DNA of 22,466 bases from Deinococcus marmoris DSM 12784 (GTDB lineage: Bacteria > Deinococcota > Deinococci > Deinococcales > Deinococcaceae), in assembly GCF_000701405.1 (NCBI RefSeq), contig NZ_JNIV01000073.1:1-22466 (forward strand). The letters are read 5' to 3'. A program made the translations under genes and the position numbers. Below the pieces are notes generated by a model. The model did no database searches. It saw nothing but the letters and a program-made list of their open reading frames with translations, and was not told the origin of the DNA. Shown one piece after another: positions 1 through 6,787 of the stretch; position 1 is the stretch's first letter, and each line of letters opens with the position of its first letter.

Positions 1-360
1 ACACCTGGGCGGTGTACCGATTGCGCTGGAGCATCGAGTGTACGTTCAGCAGCATGAAGTCGCGTGGCTTTGACCTGGAACGGTCAGCGGTGACCCACGC
101 TGACCGATTAGAGCGGTTGTTTGGACTGGTCACGCTGGCCTGGGTGTGCTGTCTGCCGGTGGGCGTATGGATGAACGCGTCCAAACCAATTCCAGTCAAA
201 GCGCATGGTCGTCGCGCAGTCAGCGTGGTCCAGTATGGCTGGCAATATCTGGCGAGAGCGCTGAGATGGGATCACCCACAGGCCGAAATATACTTCGGCC
301 TCTTAAATCAACCTTTCTCCGCACCCAGCGCCACTTAAACGCAAGTTGTCCGGTACTGAA
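1..360 (+). mobile_element. Right end of an IS4-family insertion sequence (partial)
   Basis: This contains the 3' end of the transposase gene plus about 20-25 nt of non-coding end sequence. The exact boundary cannot be fixed, because the opposite inverted repeat and the target duplication are outside the window. It should lie around 350-365, since beyond that point the minus-strand gene shows its own AT-rich base composition. Confidence 0.65.
3..338 (+). CDS. IS4-family transposase, C-terminal part (cut by window edge)
   Basis: The reading frame is open from the first bases, so the start lies upstream of the window; only about the last 110 residues are present. The segment Y-R-L-R-W-S-I-E-C-T-F-S-S-M-K (nt 15-59) fits the IS4-family Y-(2)-R-(3)-E-(6)-K signature exactly, and its Glu is the third member of the DDE catalytic triad. 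The rest (F-D-L-E-R, then H-A-D-R-L-E-R-L-F, then A-L-R-W) is typical of the IS4 transposases abundant in Deinococcus. The enzyme would cut and paste its own element. The last 36 nt overlap the 3' end of the convergent minus-strand gene, which shows that the element's end lies inside that gene. High confidence in the family; no specific IS name is claimed. Confidence 0.85.
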   Translation, partial: TWAVYRLRWSIECTFSSMKSRGFDLERSAVTHADRLERLFGLVTLAWVCCLPVGVWMNASKPIPVKAHGRRAVSVVQYGWQYLARALRWDHPQAEIYFGLLNQPFSAPSAT

Positions 361-1238
361 GGTAGTTCCACACCCGCCATCCTGGCCACAGCCACCACCA
401 GTGCGTAAATCACAGCGCCAGTTGTGATTAGCGCGCTCATTTCATTAGCCCAGTCCCGCAATCTGATCAACTGCGATTCACCGTTTTCACCAGCCCTCCG
501 CGCCTCTTCAAAATTCTCGATCAAAGTCTCGCCTGACTCACGAATAGTGGGAAAGGCAACTTCATTTACTGCAAGCCTTAGTTCTTTGATTGATTGAATT
601 AAATCTGGACTTACATTTGAGTCAATTGACTGATTCCGCTTTACATTTCCGTGGCCCTTAACCCGAATCTTAAAGCCTGCCCGATCTCCCACATGACTAT
701 TATCTTCAACATCGCCGCTACCTAATTCCACATCAAAAGCGGGTTCCTTATTTTCGCTCATTTTATCTCTCCTCATTTTATTATTATTTAAAACACTTCT
801 GCCGACATTTCTCAGTTTAACATCGAATAAATCATTATTCTTAAATTGACTATTTGTTATACTGACATATGCCGCACCGTCCACGTCTATACCTTGCGTA
901 CTTTCTTCGAACAAACACTCATTAAGCTGAAAGATACCAGTGCCAAATCCACGAAAGGTTTCATCATACACTTGATTAGACTCATCAGCAGCAGCATAAC
1001 TCAGAGGTGGGATATCAATATAATCAGATAATAATTCTCTTACATCTCTTAGCATCTGGTTGTCGGGCGGAAGTTCATGCTTAGAATCAAATGAAAAAGA
1101 TGGAATGTCTGCGTTATATAAAAATAATACTCTTAATTTTATGGAAAATTCATATCTTAGTGCTTCACTCAATCTTCTAAGTACCTCCCGTCTTTCTTGA
1201 AAGGAAATCGGCAGGACTAAAAGGACTTCTGGTTCCAC
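303..1238 (-). CDS. Unrecognised AT-rich protein with C-terminal membrane helix, 3' end replaced by IS DNA
   Basis: The 311-residue frame starts at GTG with a good ribosome site (GAGGTG, 5 nt before the start). I do not recognise the family. Residues 1-80 look like a mixed alpha/beta domain. Residues 100-155 and 170-208 contain short Asn/Gly/Val-rich strands (for example around N-E-C-L-F and S-I-T-N-S-Q-F-K-N-N) reminiscent of parallel beta-helix rungs. Residues 211-265 are helical and charged, and residues 267-289 form a hydrophobic helix. The last ~18 residues (from about 294) are encoded by the inserted IS end, so the natural C-terminus is lost. Base composition is far more AT-rich than every other gene here, suggesting acquisition from another source. 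It might be an accessory immunity or membrane effector protein, but that is only a guess from its composition and island setting. Confidence 0.6.
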   Translation of the reverse strand: MEPEVLLVLPISFQERREVLRRLSEALRYEFSIKLRVLFLYNADIPSFSFDSKHELPPDNQMLRDVRELLSDYIDIPPLSYAAADESNQVYDETFRGFGTGIFQLNECLFEESTQGIDVDGAAYVSITNSQFKNNDLFDVKLRNVGRSVLNNNKMRRDKMSENKEPAFDVELGSGDVEDNSHVGDRAGFKIRVKGHGNVKRNQSIDSNVSPDLIQSIKELRLAVNEVAFPTIRESGETLIENFEEARRAGENGESQLIRLRDWANEMSALITTGAVIYALVVAVARMAGVELPSVPDNLRLSGAGCGERLI

Positions 1239-1500
1239 TTCTTCACCTCGATTTACTCCCAGCCACTAGTTTTACGCTTTACTGAAGTCCCCACCTCAGC
1301 GGCCTCCAACGGCCCAACAGCACCCTGCGTTTCTTGAGCGGGGTGTTCTGCTGAGGCTACCGCACAGGCAGAAGTTTCAATGCCTCAGAGCAGTCCCGGT
1401 ACGTTCAGGTATCGCGCCGAGTATCGGCCAGTCCCAGCCTCATCCCCGAGCAAGCAAAAGCCCCCGCCAGTGCGGGGGTCTATTGCTGGAAAGGTTAACC
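1239..1500. other. Intergenic region, about 260 nt, no gene seen
   Basis: There is no credible coding frame on either strand. It contains the ribosome site of the AT-rich gene at its left edge, an imperfect nested inverted repeat (outer arms CTCAGC at 1295-1300 and GCTGAG at 1350-1355; inner CACCC/GGGTG), and at 1450-1478 the terminator of the small minus-strand gene at 1501-1611. No confident -35/-10 pair is visible for the AT-rich gene. Confidence 0.5.
1450..1478 (-). terminator. Rho-independent terminator of the 36-residue membrane protein gene
   Basis: On the minus strand, stem CCCCCGC (1478-1472), loop ACTG, and stem GCGGGGG (1467-1461) are followed by CTTTTGCTTG. It lies 22 nt after the stop codon of the small gene at 1501-1611. 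Confidence 0.7.
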
Positions 1501-1611
1501 TCAGCCTCTGATCAAGCCGTACAACAGCAACAGGACCATCACCACGAGCACGAATTCCCATACCCAGTCCTTCACCCTGGTCCTGCTGAACCTGCGCCAC
1601 CTGCGTTTCAC
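1501..1611 (-). CDS. Small leaderless membrane protein (36 residues)
   Basis: The frame starts at GTG 1611 and ends at TGA 1503-1501. Residues 1-15 are strongly basic (V-K-R-R-W-R-R-F-S-R-T-R-V-K). Residues 17-33 form a single hydrophobic helix with a V-L-V-V-M-V-L-L-L-L core, and the tail is R-G. The start is supported by a TAGGAT box at 1624-1619, exactly 7 nt upstream of GTG, which is the spacing of leaderless promoters elsewhere in this window, and by a terminator just downstream. It therefore forms a complete transcription unit of its own, divergent from the phage-like operon. The function is unknown. Basic N-terminus plus one helix suits a small inner-membrane peptide such as a regulator of a membrane complex, a toxin of a type I-like pair, or a holin accessory, but nothing here distinguishes these. 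Confidence 0.55.
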   Translation of the reverse strand: MKRRWRRFSRTRVKDWVWEFVLVVMVLLLLYGLIRG

Positions 1612-1624
1612 ATGACAGATCCTA
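1609..1624 (-). promoter_or_regulatory. Leaderless promoter -10 box (TAGGAT) of the 36-residue gene
   Basis: TAGGAT fits TANNNT and is followed by a 7-nt spacer (CTGTCAT) and GTG. No convincing -35 hexamer is visible at the expected distance. Confidence 0.45.
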
Positions 1625-1653
1625 TGTATCTTTTGTCAGCCTAGAATCCTTAG

Positions 1654-1676
1654 CCCCCGCCTACCAGCGGGGGTTT
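1654..1676 (+). terminator. GC hairpin with short T run upstream of the tail-spike-like gene
   Basis: Stem CCCCCGC (1654-1660), 6-nt loop, stem GCGGGGG (1667-1673), then TTT. The stem is identical to that of the terminator at 1461-1478. It lies only 16 nt before the ribosome site of the next gene, so it either ends transcription from the left or forms a leader hairpin of the operon mRNA. Confidence 0.5.
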
Positions 1677-1698
1677 CCCTTTGCCCATCGGAGGCCCC

Positions 1699-3888
1699 AT
1701 GCCGTCAATCTCAAGTCTGCTGGCCCTGCTCGCGGGCATCCGCGTCAGCCCTGGCTCAGAGCTATCGCCCCGGCCCACCATCCTGTTCACTGGTTCTGCT
1801 GGCCCAGTCACGGCCTCGCCCTACCCCTTGACCGTCACCCTGAGCGACAGCAGCAACGTCGCGCGAGTGGACTTCTTCAAGAACACCGTCCAGATCGGCC
1901 AGCGCCTCAGCTTGCCCTACACCTTCCCCGCCGAGCTTACGTTCGCCGATAACGGCGAGGTTCGGTTCCGTGCTGTGGTGGTGGATCGACAAGGCAAGGC
2001 ACGCGAGGCCAGTTTCACCGTGACAGTCGGCATCGGTGCGCCGGACACCACTGCGCCCATCCCCGTCCTGACCGCCAGCAGCCTGAACTTCACAGTCAAC
2101 GGCACCCTGACCCTGAACGCCAGTGGCACCGATGCGGGCGGCGCAGTCACGCTGCTGCTCACGCGGGACGGCACGCCCCTGACCATCCCACCCGGCGGCG
2201 AGGTCACCGAGACCATCACCCGGTCCAGCAACGGGCAGCACACCTATCTTCTGCGGGCCACGGACGCGGCAGGAAACTTTGCAGAAACGTCCAAGACCGT
2301 CAACGTCGCCATCCCCCTGCCCGGAGCCACCGTGGGCGTCAGCGCCTCCCCCGGCAGCGTGACCACCGCGAGGCCCGTGGCCGTGGGCGCAGTGGCGACA
2401 CCTCCGAGTGGTCTGACCATCAAGTGGGTGGACTTCTACCGGGGCAGCGTCAGTCCGGCCAATTACATCAGCCGCGCCAGCAGCCCGCCCTACACGGCTA
2501 CCATGGACGTCACGGCAGCCGACAACGGCACCCTGACCCTGATCGCCGTCTCCACCGACAGTCTGGGCCGCACCGAGCAAGGGACCACCAGCATCGGCGT
2601 GACCATCGCTGGAGGGACGCCGCCGCCCACGCCTGACCCGGTCCTGTACGTGGAGCCGGACCCCAGCACGATCACCTGGACCGCGCCCGTGGTCATCAAC
2701 GACGCCTATCTGGACAGCCGGGGCATCGTGCCCATTGCCAGCGGGCCAGATGCCGGACGCTACCCAGTCACGGGCCTGACCGCCCGCACCCTGATCCGGG
2801 GCGAGTGCGCCATCTACGTCAACACCACGCGCCCGCTGCTGCTGACGCACAGCACGGCCAGCGCGCCCAAGGGGTTCACCACCGGGCAGGCCGCCATCGG
2901 CAACGCCAAATTCGGTGCACCTCCCGGCAACAGCGTGGCAGCCGACGTGGTCATCCGGGATTGCTCGGTGATCACGCCGGGCCTGGCCCTCGCCGACGGC
3001 CACCGGGCAGGCGGGATTCTGTTCGCCTACGCGAAGAACGTCATCGTCGAGAACTGCAACCTGAACGGCACGAGCATCCTGGTGGCGGAATCCTGCTGGG
3101 GCGGTGGCACCTTCCGCGCCGAGCGCAACCGCTTCCGCAACATCGACGGACGCTTCCGGGACCGCAGCAGCCCGAACGGCTTTTCCCTGGCCGGATCAGA
3201 TGTCGGGTGGGAACGCGTGCAGGCCGTCCAGCTCGACAAGGTGCGCGGCGTGGCCGGAATCAGCATCAAGGACAACTGGATCACCAACCTGCCCGGAGAA
3301 TCCCGCGTCGAGGACAACATCAACACCTACCAGAGCGGCGGCACCCTGGCCAGCCCGCTGATGATCGACCGCAACCTCATCGACGGCGCGTATGACACGG
3401 TGCCCAGCAACATCTTCTCCGGCAGCGCCGTGGTGATCGGGGACGAGGGCGGCGATCACACGACGGTGCAGCGCAACACCGCCGTTCGCACTTCCAACAC
3501 GGGCATCTCGATGTCCAGCACGAACTACGGCAAGATCATCACTAACCGGATCGCGCAGACCGGCTTTGCCCCGGACGGCAGCCGGGTGGATCAGAACGGC
3601 GCGAACATCGACGTGGGCATCTATGCCCGCAATTACGCCAGCAACTTCATCATGGACAAGACCACGAACATCGTGGATGACAACGATGTGGCCTGGGGTG
3701 CGCCGCTGGCCGGACAGCCGGCGCGGCGGCTGGACTTCGGGTTCAGCGACAACGCCACCGTGGGGCCGATCGGCAACCGTTCGTACACGGCGGGCGCGGT
3801 GCCTGAATCGCTGATCACCGGCTGGATCTCCGATCACCTGGCGGTCTGGGCGGCGGCGAGCGTCGTGGTGGGGCGGCGGGTGCCTTGA
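1699..3888 (+). CDS. Ig-like / parallel beta-helix surface or tail-spike protein
   Basis: A 729-residue protein. I chose ATG 1699 because GGAGG lies 4 nt upstream; TTG 1681 is in frame but has no ribosome site. After a short hydrophobic N-terminus (S-S-L-L-A-L-L-A-G) there are three bacterial Ig-like domains at about residues 25-112, 120-206 and 210-304. They show the usual features: V-D-F-F/Y in the middle, A-D-N-G followed by a beta pair, then V-x-V-D-x-x-G near the end. A Pro/Thr linker (P-P-P-T-P-D-P) leads to a region of about 420 residues rich in N-x-I-x-x-N and V-I-x-D-C type rungs, typical of right-handed beta-helix polysaccharide-binding or depolymerising proteins. Phage tail spikes and fibres have this build. 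First gene of a coupled operon that also carries an endolysin, hence probably a phage receptor-binding protein; a secreted adhesin or polysaccharide lyase is the alternative. Confidence 0.7.
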   Translation: MPSISSLLALLAGIRVSPGSELSPRPTILFTGSAGPVTASPYPLTVTLSDSSNVARVDFFKNTVQIGQRLSLPYTFPAELTFADNGEVRFRAVVVDRQGKAREASFTVTVGIGAPDTTAPIPVLTASSLNFTVNGTLTLNASGTDAGGAVTLLLTRDGTPLTIPPGGEVTETITRSSNGQHTYLLRATDAAGNFAETSKTVNVAIPLPGATVGVSASPGSVTTARPVAVGAVATPPSGLTIKWVDFYRGSVSPANYISRASSPPYTATMDVTAADNGTLTLIAVSTDSLGRTEQGTTSIGVTIAGGTPPPTPDPVLYVEPDPSTITWTAPVVINDAYLDSRGIVPIASGPDAGRYPVTGLTARTLIRGECAIYVNTTRPLLLTHSTASAPKGFTTGQAAIGNAKFGAPPGNSVAADVVIRDCSVITPGLALADGHRAGGILFAYAKNVIVENCNLNGTSILVAESCWGGGTFRAERNRFRNIDGRFRDRSSPNGFSLAGSDVGWERVQAVQLDKVRGVAGISIKDNWITNLPGESRVEDNINTYQSGGTLASPLMIDRNLIDGAYDTVPSNIFSGSAVVIGDEGGDHTTVQRNTAVRTSNTGISMSSTNYGKIITNRIAQTGFAPDGSRVDQNGANIDVGIYARNYASNFIMDKTTNIVDDNDVAWGAPLAGQPARRLDFGFSDNATVGPIGNRSYTAGAVPESLITGWISDHLAVWAAASVVVGRRVP

Positions 3889-4301
3889 GATGGGTGGCCC
3901 TGCTCCTGCTCACGGCCTGCGCTCCAAATCTGCCCCCGGACTCCCCGACAGTCTGGGGGCTTCCCTATCAGGCGCTACAGGTCCCTGATGGCAGCCTCGC
4001 GCCACTGGCGGCGTTTGCCAGCCGGAACACCGTGCGGATCGAGGCCGGCCAGGTCAGCACGCGGATGGTGGCCCACGAGCTGACGCACATCTGGCAGCAG
4101 GCGCATCAGGCCGTTCCCGTGGCGTTCCTGGGTGCGCCGTGCCTGAGACAGCCCGCCTGGAACTGCAACGCCCTGGAAGCCCACGCCGACGCGGTAGGGG
4201 AAGCGGCGGTGCAGGCCGGCTGTGGGCCTGGGGATTTCGGCTGGCCGGACGGACAAATTACGGGATGCAGGATCCCTGACCCATTGGAGGTGAAACCTTG
4301 A
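3885..4301 (+). CDS. Lipoprotein with HELTH zinc-peptidase motif (DUF4157-like)
   Basis: A 138-residue protein starting at TTG 3885, which overlaps the previous stop (TTGA). The start gives M-R-W-V-A-L-L-L-L-T-A-C, a clean lipoprotein signal with the acylated Cys at residue 12, so the protein should be anchored to a membrane on the envelope side. The stretch V-A-H-E-L-T-H-I-W-Q-Q carries HExxH, and a downstream A-L-E-A-H-A-D supplies acidic candidates for the third zinc ligand. HELTH followed by a hydrophobic pair and QQ matches the core of DUF4157 domains, known from extracellular contractile injection system and toxin loci. Four Cys lie outside the lipobox, possibly disulphide-bonded. Its place between a tail-spike-like protein and lysis genes suggests an envelope-acting role. 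Substrate unknown; the family assignment rests on the motif alone. Confidence 0.6.
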   Translation: MRWVALLLLTACAPNLPPDSPTVWGLPYQALQVPDGSLAPLAAFASRNTVRIEAGQVSTRMVAHELTHIWQQAHQAVPVAFLGAPCLRQPAWNCNALEAHADAVGEAAVQAGCGPGDFGWPDGQITGCRIPDPLEVKP

Positions 4302-4669
4302 TTGAAGTCGCATTGACCCTCGCCCTGGTGGCCGCTCGAACACCGCCGCCGGGCTGTTACCTTCAGGTCATCCCAGACTACGTGTTCGGGGTGATCTATC
4401 GCCCCGTCCTGCGGCCCTCGCCCGACTGCCCAGCAGATGTGAGCCTGCGCGTCCGCAAGACCAGCACCACCAGCCGCAAGCGCGACGGCGCACCGTACCA
4501 GCCGATCATCCCGGACGGCAGCGCGAAGTACGGCGGCGCGTATAGCTGGACGCTGGGCAAGTTTGGCAGCACCATCCCCGCTTCTGCGCTGTGGACGCTG
4601 TACTCCTGGCGCTGGCAATACGAGCCGATACCGGGCACCAACATCTGGCGCTACGGATGGCAGCCGTGA
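4298..4669 (+). CDS. Secreted protein of unknown function in phage-like operon
   Basis: A 123-residue protein. The start is TTG 4298, overlapping the preceding stop in a TTGA junction; a strong GGAGG lies 7 nt upstream, which decides the start. The N-terminus (M-I-E-V-A-L-T-L-A-L-V-A-A) looks like a short signal peptide. The body is rich in Tyr, Trp, Pro and Ser and carries two Cys, consistent with a small beta-rich envelope or particle protein. No family recognised. It sits between the HELTH lipoprotein and a membrane protein and is clearly translated with them. Confidence 0.6.
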   Translation: MIEVALTLALVAARTPPPGCYLQVIPDYVFGVIYRPVLRPSPDCPADVSLRVRKTSTTSRKRDGAPYQPIIPDGSAKYGGAYSWTLGKFGSTIPASALWTLYSWRWQYEPIPGTNIWRYGWQP

Positions 4670-5109
4670 CGGGGTGGCGCGGCGCGGGAGGTGAGCCGCT
4701 CCGCATGGCCCTGGGATCGCTTCACCTGGGCGTGAGCGCCATCGCCTTCATCCGCCCGAACATGGTCGCGCTGGTCCCCGGCTACTTCGGCTTTCAGGCG
4801 ATTGCCAGCACGCTCACCTGGGGGGTGATCGCCCTGGCTATTGGCCTGGGACTGCTGTTGATCCCGCGCGGCAAACCGCTGCTGATCCTGTGGCAATTCG
4901 CCAGCGCCACGTTCTTTCTGTTGTTCGCCATCCTGATCACCAATGGCCCGGCTGGCCTCAACTGGGGCAGCGCGGTTTACGGCCTGCTCGGCCTGTGGAG
5001 TTCGGGGCTGGCCTACGTGACGGCAGACGACTGGTTCCATGAAACGCGCAGCCCTCAGCACTTCCGAACGTGGCTAACGAAGCGGTGGAGGCAACGTGGC
5101 AACCCCTGA
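4666..5109 (+). CDS. Multispanning membrane protein of phage-like operon
   Basis: About 147 residues. The preferred start is GTG 4666, which overlaps the previous stop (GTGA); ATG 4705, with GGAGGT 12 nt upstream, is a possible alternative. There are three clear hydrophobic helices at about residues 46-66, 71-92 and 97-117, with a weaker one at 14-32 and a basic, Trp/Arg-rich C-terminal tail (T-K-R-W-R-Q-R). The compact size, helices and position just before the spanin-like and endolysin genes make it one of two holin/antiholin candidates in the operon. No family recognised. Confidence 0.6.
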   Translation: MTGWRGAGGEPLRMALGSLHLGVSAIAFIRPNMVALVPGYFGFQAIASTLTWGVIALAIGLGLLLIPRGKPLLILWQFASATFFLLFAILITNGPAGLNWGSAVYGLLGLWSSGLAYVTADDWFHETRSPQHFRTWLTKRWRQRGNP

Positions 5110-5527
5110 CCCCAGCAACCTCTACGACGCCGCGTGGGCCGCGCTGGGATTGATCGGCGGCGGCATTTTCACGGCCTTTGCCAAGAACTTCTTTACCGCA
5201 GATGGCAAGGATGCCCGCGAGTTCAGGACCGAGTACCGGGAGGAAATCAAGCGCCTGCGCACGGATGCGGCCACGTTTGAGGAGGAAATCGCAAAACTGC
5301 GTGAGGACGTGCGCGCACTGCGGATCGCCATTGAGGATCAGCAGGCGGAACGCGCCAAACAGATCAGGGATTTGCGTTTGCAGATTGAGCGCCTGTCCGC
5401 CCGGAATCAGCATTACCTCATCACACGCACGGAGGCCCGCGCCCTGCTGAACGCGCTGGAGCGGCTGCAGGGGCTGACGGAAACACCGTGGGGGAACGAC
5501 CCGGAAATGGGACAAGGAGTGGTATGA
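5096..5527 (+). CDS. Membrane-anchored coiled-coil protein (i-spanin-like)
   Basis: 143 residues from GTG 5096 (GGAGG 4 nt upstream), overlapping the previous gene by 14 nt. Residues about 10-30 are hydrophobic (A-A-L-G-L-I-G-G-G-I-F). Residues about 40-110 form a long charged coiled coil with regular hydrophobic heptads (I-K-R-L, I-A-K-L, V-R-A-L, I-R-D-L, I-E-R-L). An N-terminal membrane anchor followed by a periplasmic coiled coil, encoded immediately upstream of an endolysin, is the architecture of inner-membrane spanins (Rz type), which join to an outer-membrane lipoprotein and fuse the envelopes at lysis. Deinococcus has an outer layer, so such a partner would make sense. Similarity is architectural only. 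Confidence 0.6.
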   Translation: MATPDPSNLYDAAWAALGLIGGGIFTAFAKNFFTADGKDAREFRTEYREEIKRLRTDAATFEEEIAKLREDVRALRIAIEDQQAERAKQIRDLRLQIERLSARNQHYLITRTEARALLNALERLQGLTETPWGNDPEMGQGVV

Positions 5528-6168
5528 ACATCGAACAATACCCGGCTCACCCCGGCAACTTTTCAAAGGGACGGGAAGGCGTCAAGGTTGACCGGATCGT
5601 CTGCCATGTGACGGACGGCGGCTTTTCTGGAACGCTGGCGTGGTTTGCCGATCCCGCCTGCAACACCTCCGCGCACTTCACCATTGCAATGGACGGGCGC
5701 ATTGCCCAGCACGTCCCCCTCACAGATACCGCCTGGCATTCCGGCCTCTGGGCCATGAACCTGCGCTCTGTGGGCATTGAACACGAAGGCCAGCCGAGTA
5801 AGGGGCCGTGGACGCCCAGCGCCCTACAGCTTGCCGCCTCTGCTGAACTCACCACGACCCTGTGCCGCCAGTTCGGTATCCCGGCAGACCGTCAGCACTT
5901 GATCGGTCACAACGAAGTGCAGCCGGGCCGCGCCGCCCGTGCGAACTGTCCCGGCAAAACATGGCCGTGGGATGCCTACGTGCGCGACGTGCAAGCCCGC
6001 CTGACGCCCAGCCCGCCCGCGCATGTGCCGGACGCGCTGGATAAGCGGGCGCTGCGGCTGTTCGATCCTGAAACGAATACGCAGATCGGCACGGCCTCAC
6101 TCATCAACGGAACCGACAAAGCCTACCTGACGCCTGAAACCCTCGCCTCTCTCCGAAAAGGAAAGTGA
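5524..6168 (+). CDS. N-acetylmuramoyl-L-alanine amidase (endolysin, Amidase_2)
   Basis: 214 residues. Start ATG 5524 overlaps the previous stop (ATGA), with AAGGAG 4 nt upstream. It should cleave the amide bond between MurNAc and L-Ala of peptidoglycan. Zinc ligands of the T7-lysozyme/PGRP fold are visible: H28 in V-C-H-V-T-D-G, H129 in L-I-G-H-N-E, and C142 in R-A-N-C-P-G. S-A-H-F-T-I-A-M-D-G (49-58) and G-I-E-H-E-G (84-89) are the usual core strands. Residues after about 155 form a short C-terminal extension, possibly a wall-binding or docking part. There is no signal peptide, so access to the wall would need a holin, which the next gene could supply. The most secure functional call in the operon. 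Confidence 0.88.
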   Translation: MNIEQYPAHPGNFSKGREGVKVDRIVCHVTDGGFSGTLAWFADPACNTSAHFTIAMDGRIAQHVPLTDTAWHSGLWAMNLRSVGIEHEGQPSKGPWTPSALQLAASAELTTTLCRQFGIPADRQHLIGHNEVQPGRAARANCPGKTWPWDAYVRDVQARLTPSPPAHVPDALDKRALRLFDPETNTQIGTASLINGTDKAYLTPETLASLRKGK

Positions 6169-6170
6169 CC

Positions 6171-6602
6171 ATGAAAAAAGCCCTTCCACTGCTGGCCCTG
6201 CTACTCGTGAGCCTCGCCTTTGCTCAGGACGCCACCCCTGGCATTCCTGCTGAATATCAGCCCTACGTGACGGCGGCTGTGGCGCTGCTGACGGGCATCC
6301 TCGTGCAACCCCTCACCGCCGTCTTTAAGAAGCTCTGGAACACCTCTGGGCCGTCCACCGTGGGCCTGAGCGCCGTGCTGTCCCTGCTGATCGGCGTGGG
6401 CTTTACCGCCTGGGCCGCTGTGACCGCTCAGGGTGACGTGCCGTGGGCGCAGGCGATCATGGCCGCCGTGTTCGGATTCTTCAAAGCAAACGGGGATTAC
6501 ATCACCCGCGTCTTTGGCAACCTGAAGGCGCTGGAACAGGCTGCCCCGCTGCCCACTGCGCCTATCACCCCGCCCGAAGGCGGACTGGAGCAAATCCCAT
6601 GA
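6171..6602 (+). CDS. Holin-like membrane protein
   Basis: 143 residues. ATG 6171 is chosen because AAGGA lies 8 nt upstream; GTG 6165 is too close to it. The N-terminus M-K-K-A-L-P-L-L-A-L-L-L-V-S-L-A-F-A is a signal peptide or first helix with a likely cleavage before Gln19. Two further helices lie at about residues 34-52 and 67-89, with a weaker hydrophobic stretch at 94-107, then a Pro-rich tail. Its size, helices and position directly after an endolysin without a signal peptide suggest a holin; the cleavable-looking N-terminus is unusual for one. It could instead be a structural membrane protein of the particle. Confidence 0.6.
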   Translation: MKKALPLLALLLVSLAFAQDATPGIPAEYQPYVTAAVALLTGILVQPLTAVFKKLWNTSGPSTVGLSAVLSLLIGVGFTAWAAVTAQGDVPWAQAIMAAVFGFFKANGDYITRVFGNLKALEQAAPLPTAPITPPEGGLEQIP

Positions 6603-6787
6603 AGGAACTGTCTGAACTCATCACCGGAATGCTGGGCAACAAAGTCTCTATCGGCACGCTGTTCAAGCTGGCCCCCGTGCTGGCCCCCGTGATCGCTGAT
6701 CTCGCAGACGGGGACGCTGAACTCAGCCGGGAAAATCGCCTGAAACTCATGGAAGTCATTGAAGACATCAAGGAAGGCAAACTATGA
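6599..6787 (+). CDS. Small helical protein (62 residues) in lysis operon
   Basis: ATG 6599 overlaps the previous stop (ATGA). The protein begins M-K-E-L-S-E-L-I-T-G-M-L-G-N-K. It has a moderately hydrophobic central helix (about residues 17-36, L-A-P-V-L-A-P-V-I-A) and a charged C-terminal helix (E-N-R-L-K-L-M-E-V-I-E-D-I-K). It is translationally coupled on both sides. Function unknown; a small holin regulator or scaffold would fit the place, but nothing in the sequence proves it. Confidence 0.55.
   Translation: MKELSELITGMLGNKVSIGTLFKLAPVLAPVIADLADGDAELSRENRLKLMEVIEDIKEGKL

Noticed and set aside
1295..1355. Nested inverted repeat in the 1239-1500 gap as a regulatory RNA
   Set aside because: Pairing is imperfect with large internal loops and no promoter or T run is linked to it.
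1385..1600. 71-codon minus-strand frame overlapping the small membrane gene
   Set aside because: It reads through the terminator hairpin and has no start signal; the overlapping 36-residue frame has promoter, start and terminator in register.
1762..3003. 413-codon minus-strand frame opposite the Ig/beta-helix gene
   Set aside because: Gly/Asp/Arg-rich shadow frame; the plus-strand product has recognisable repeated domains.
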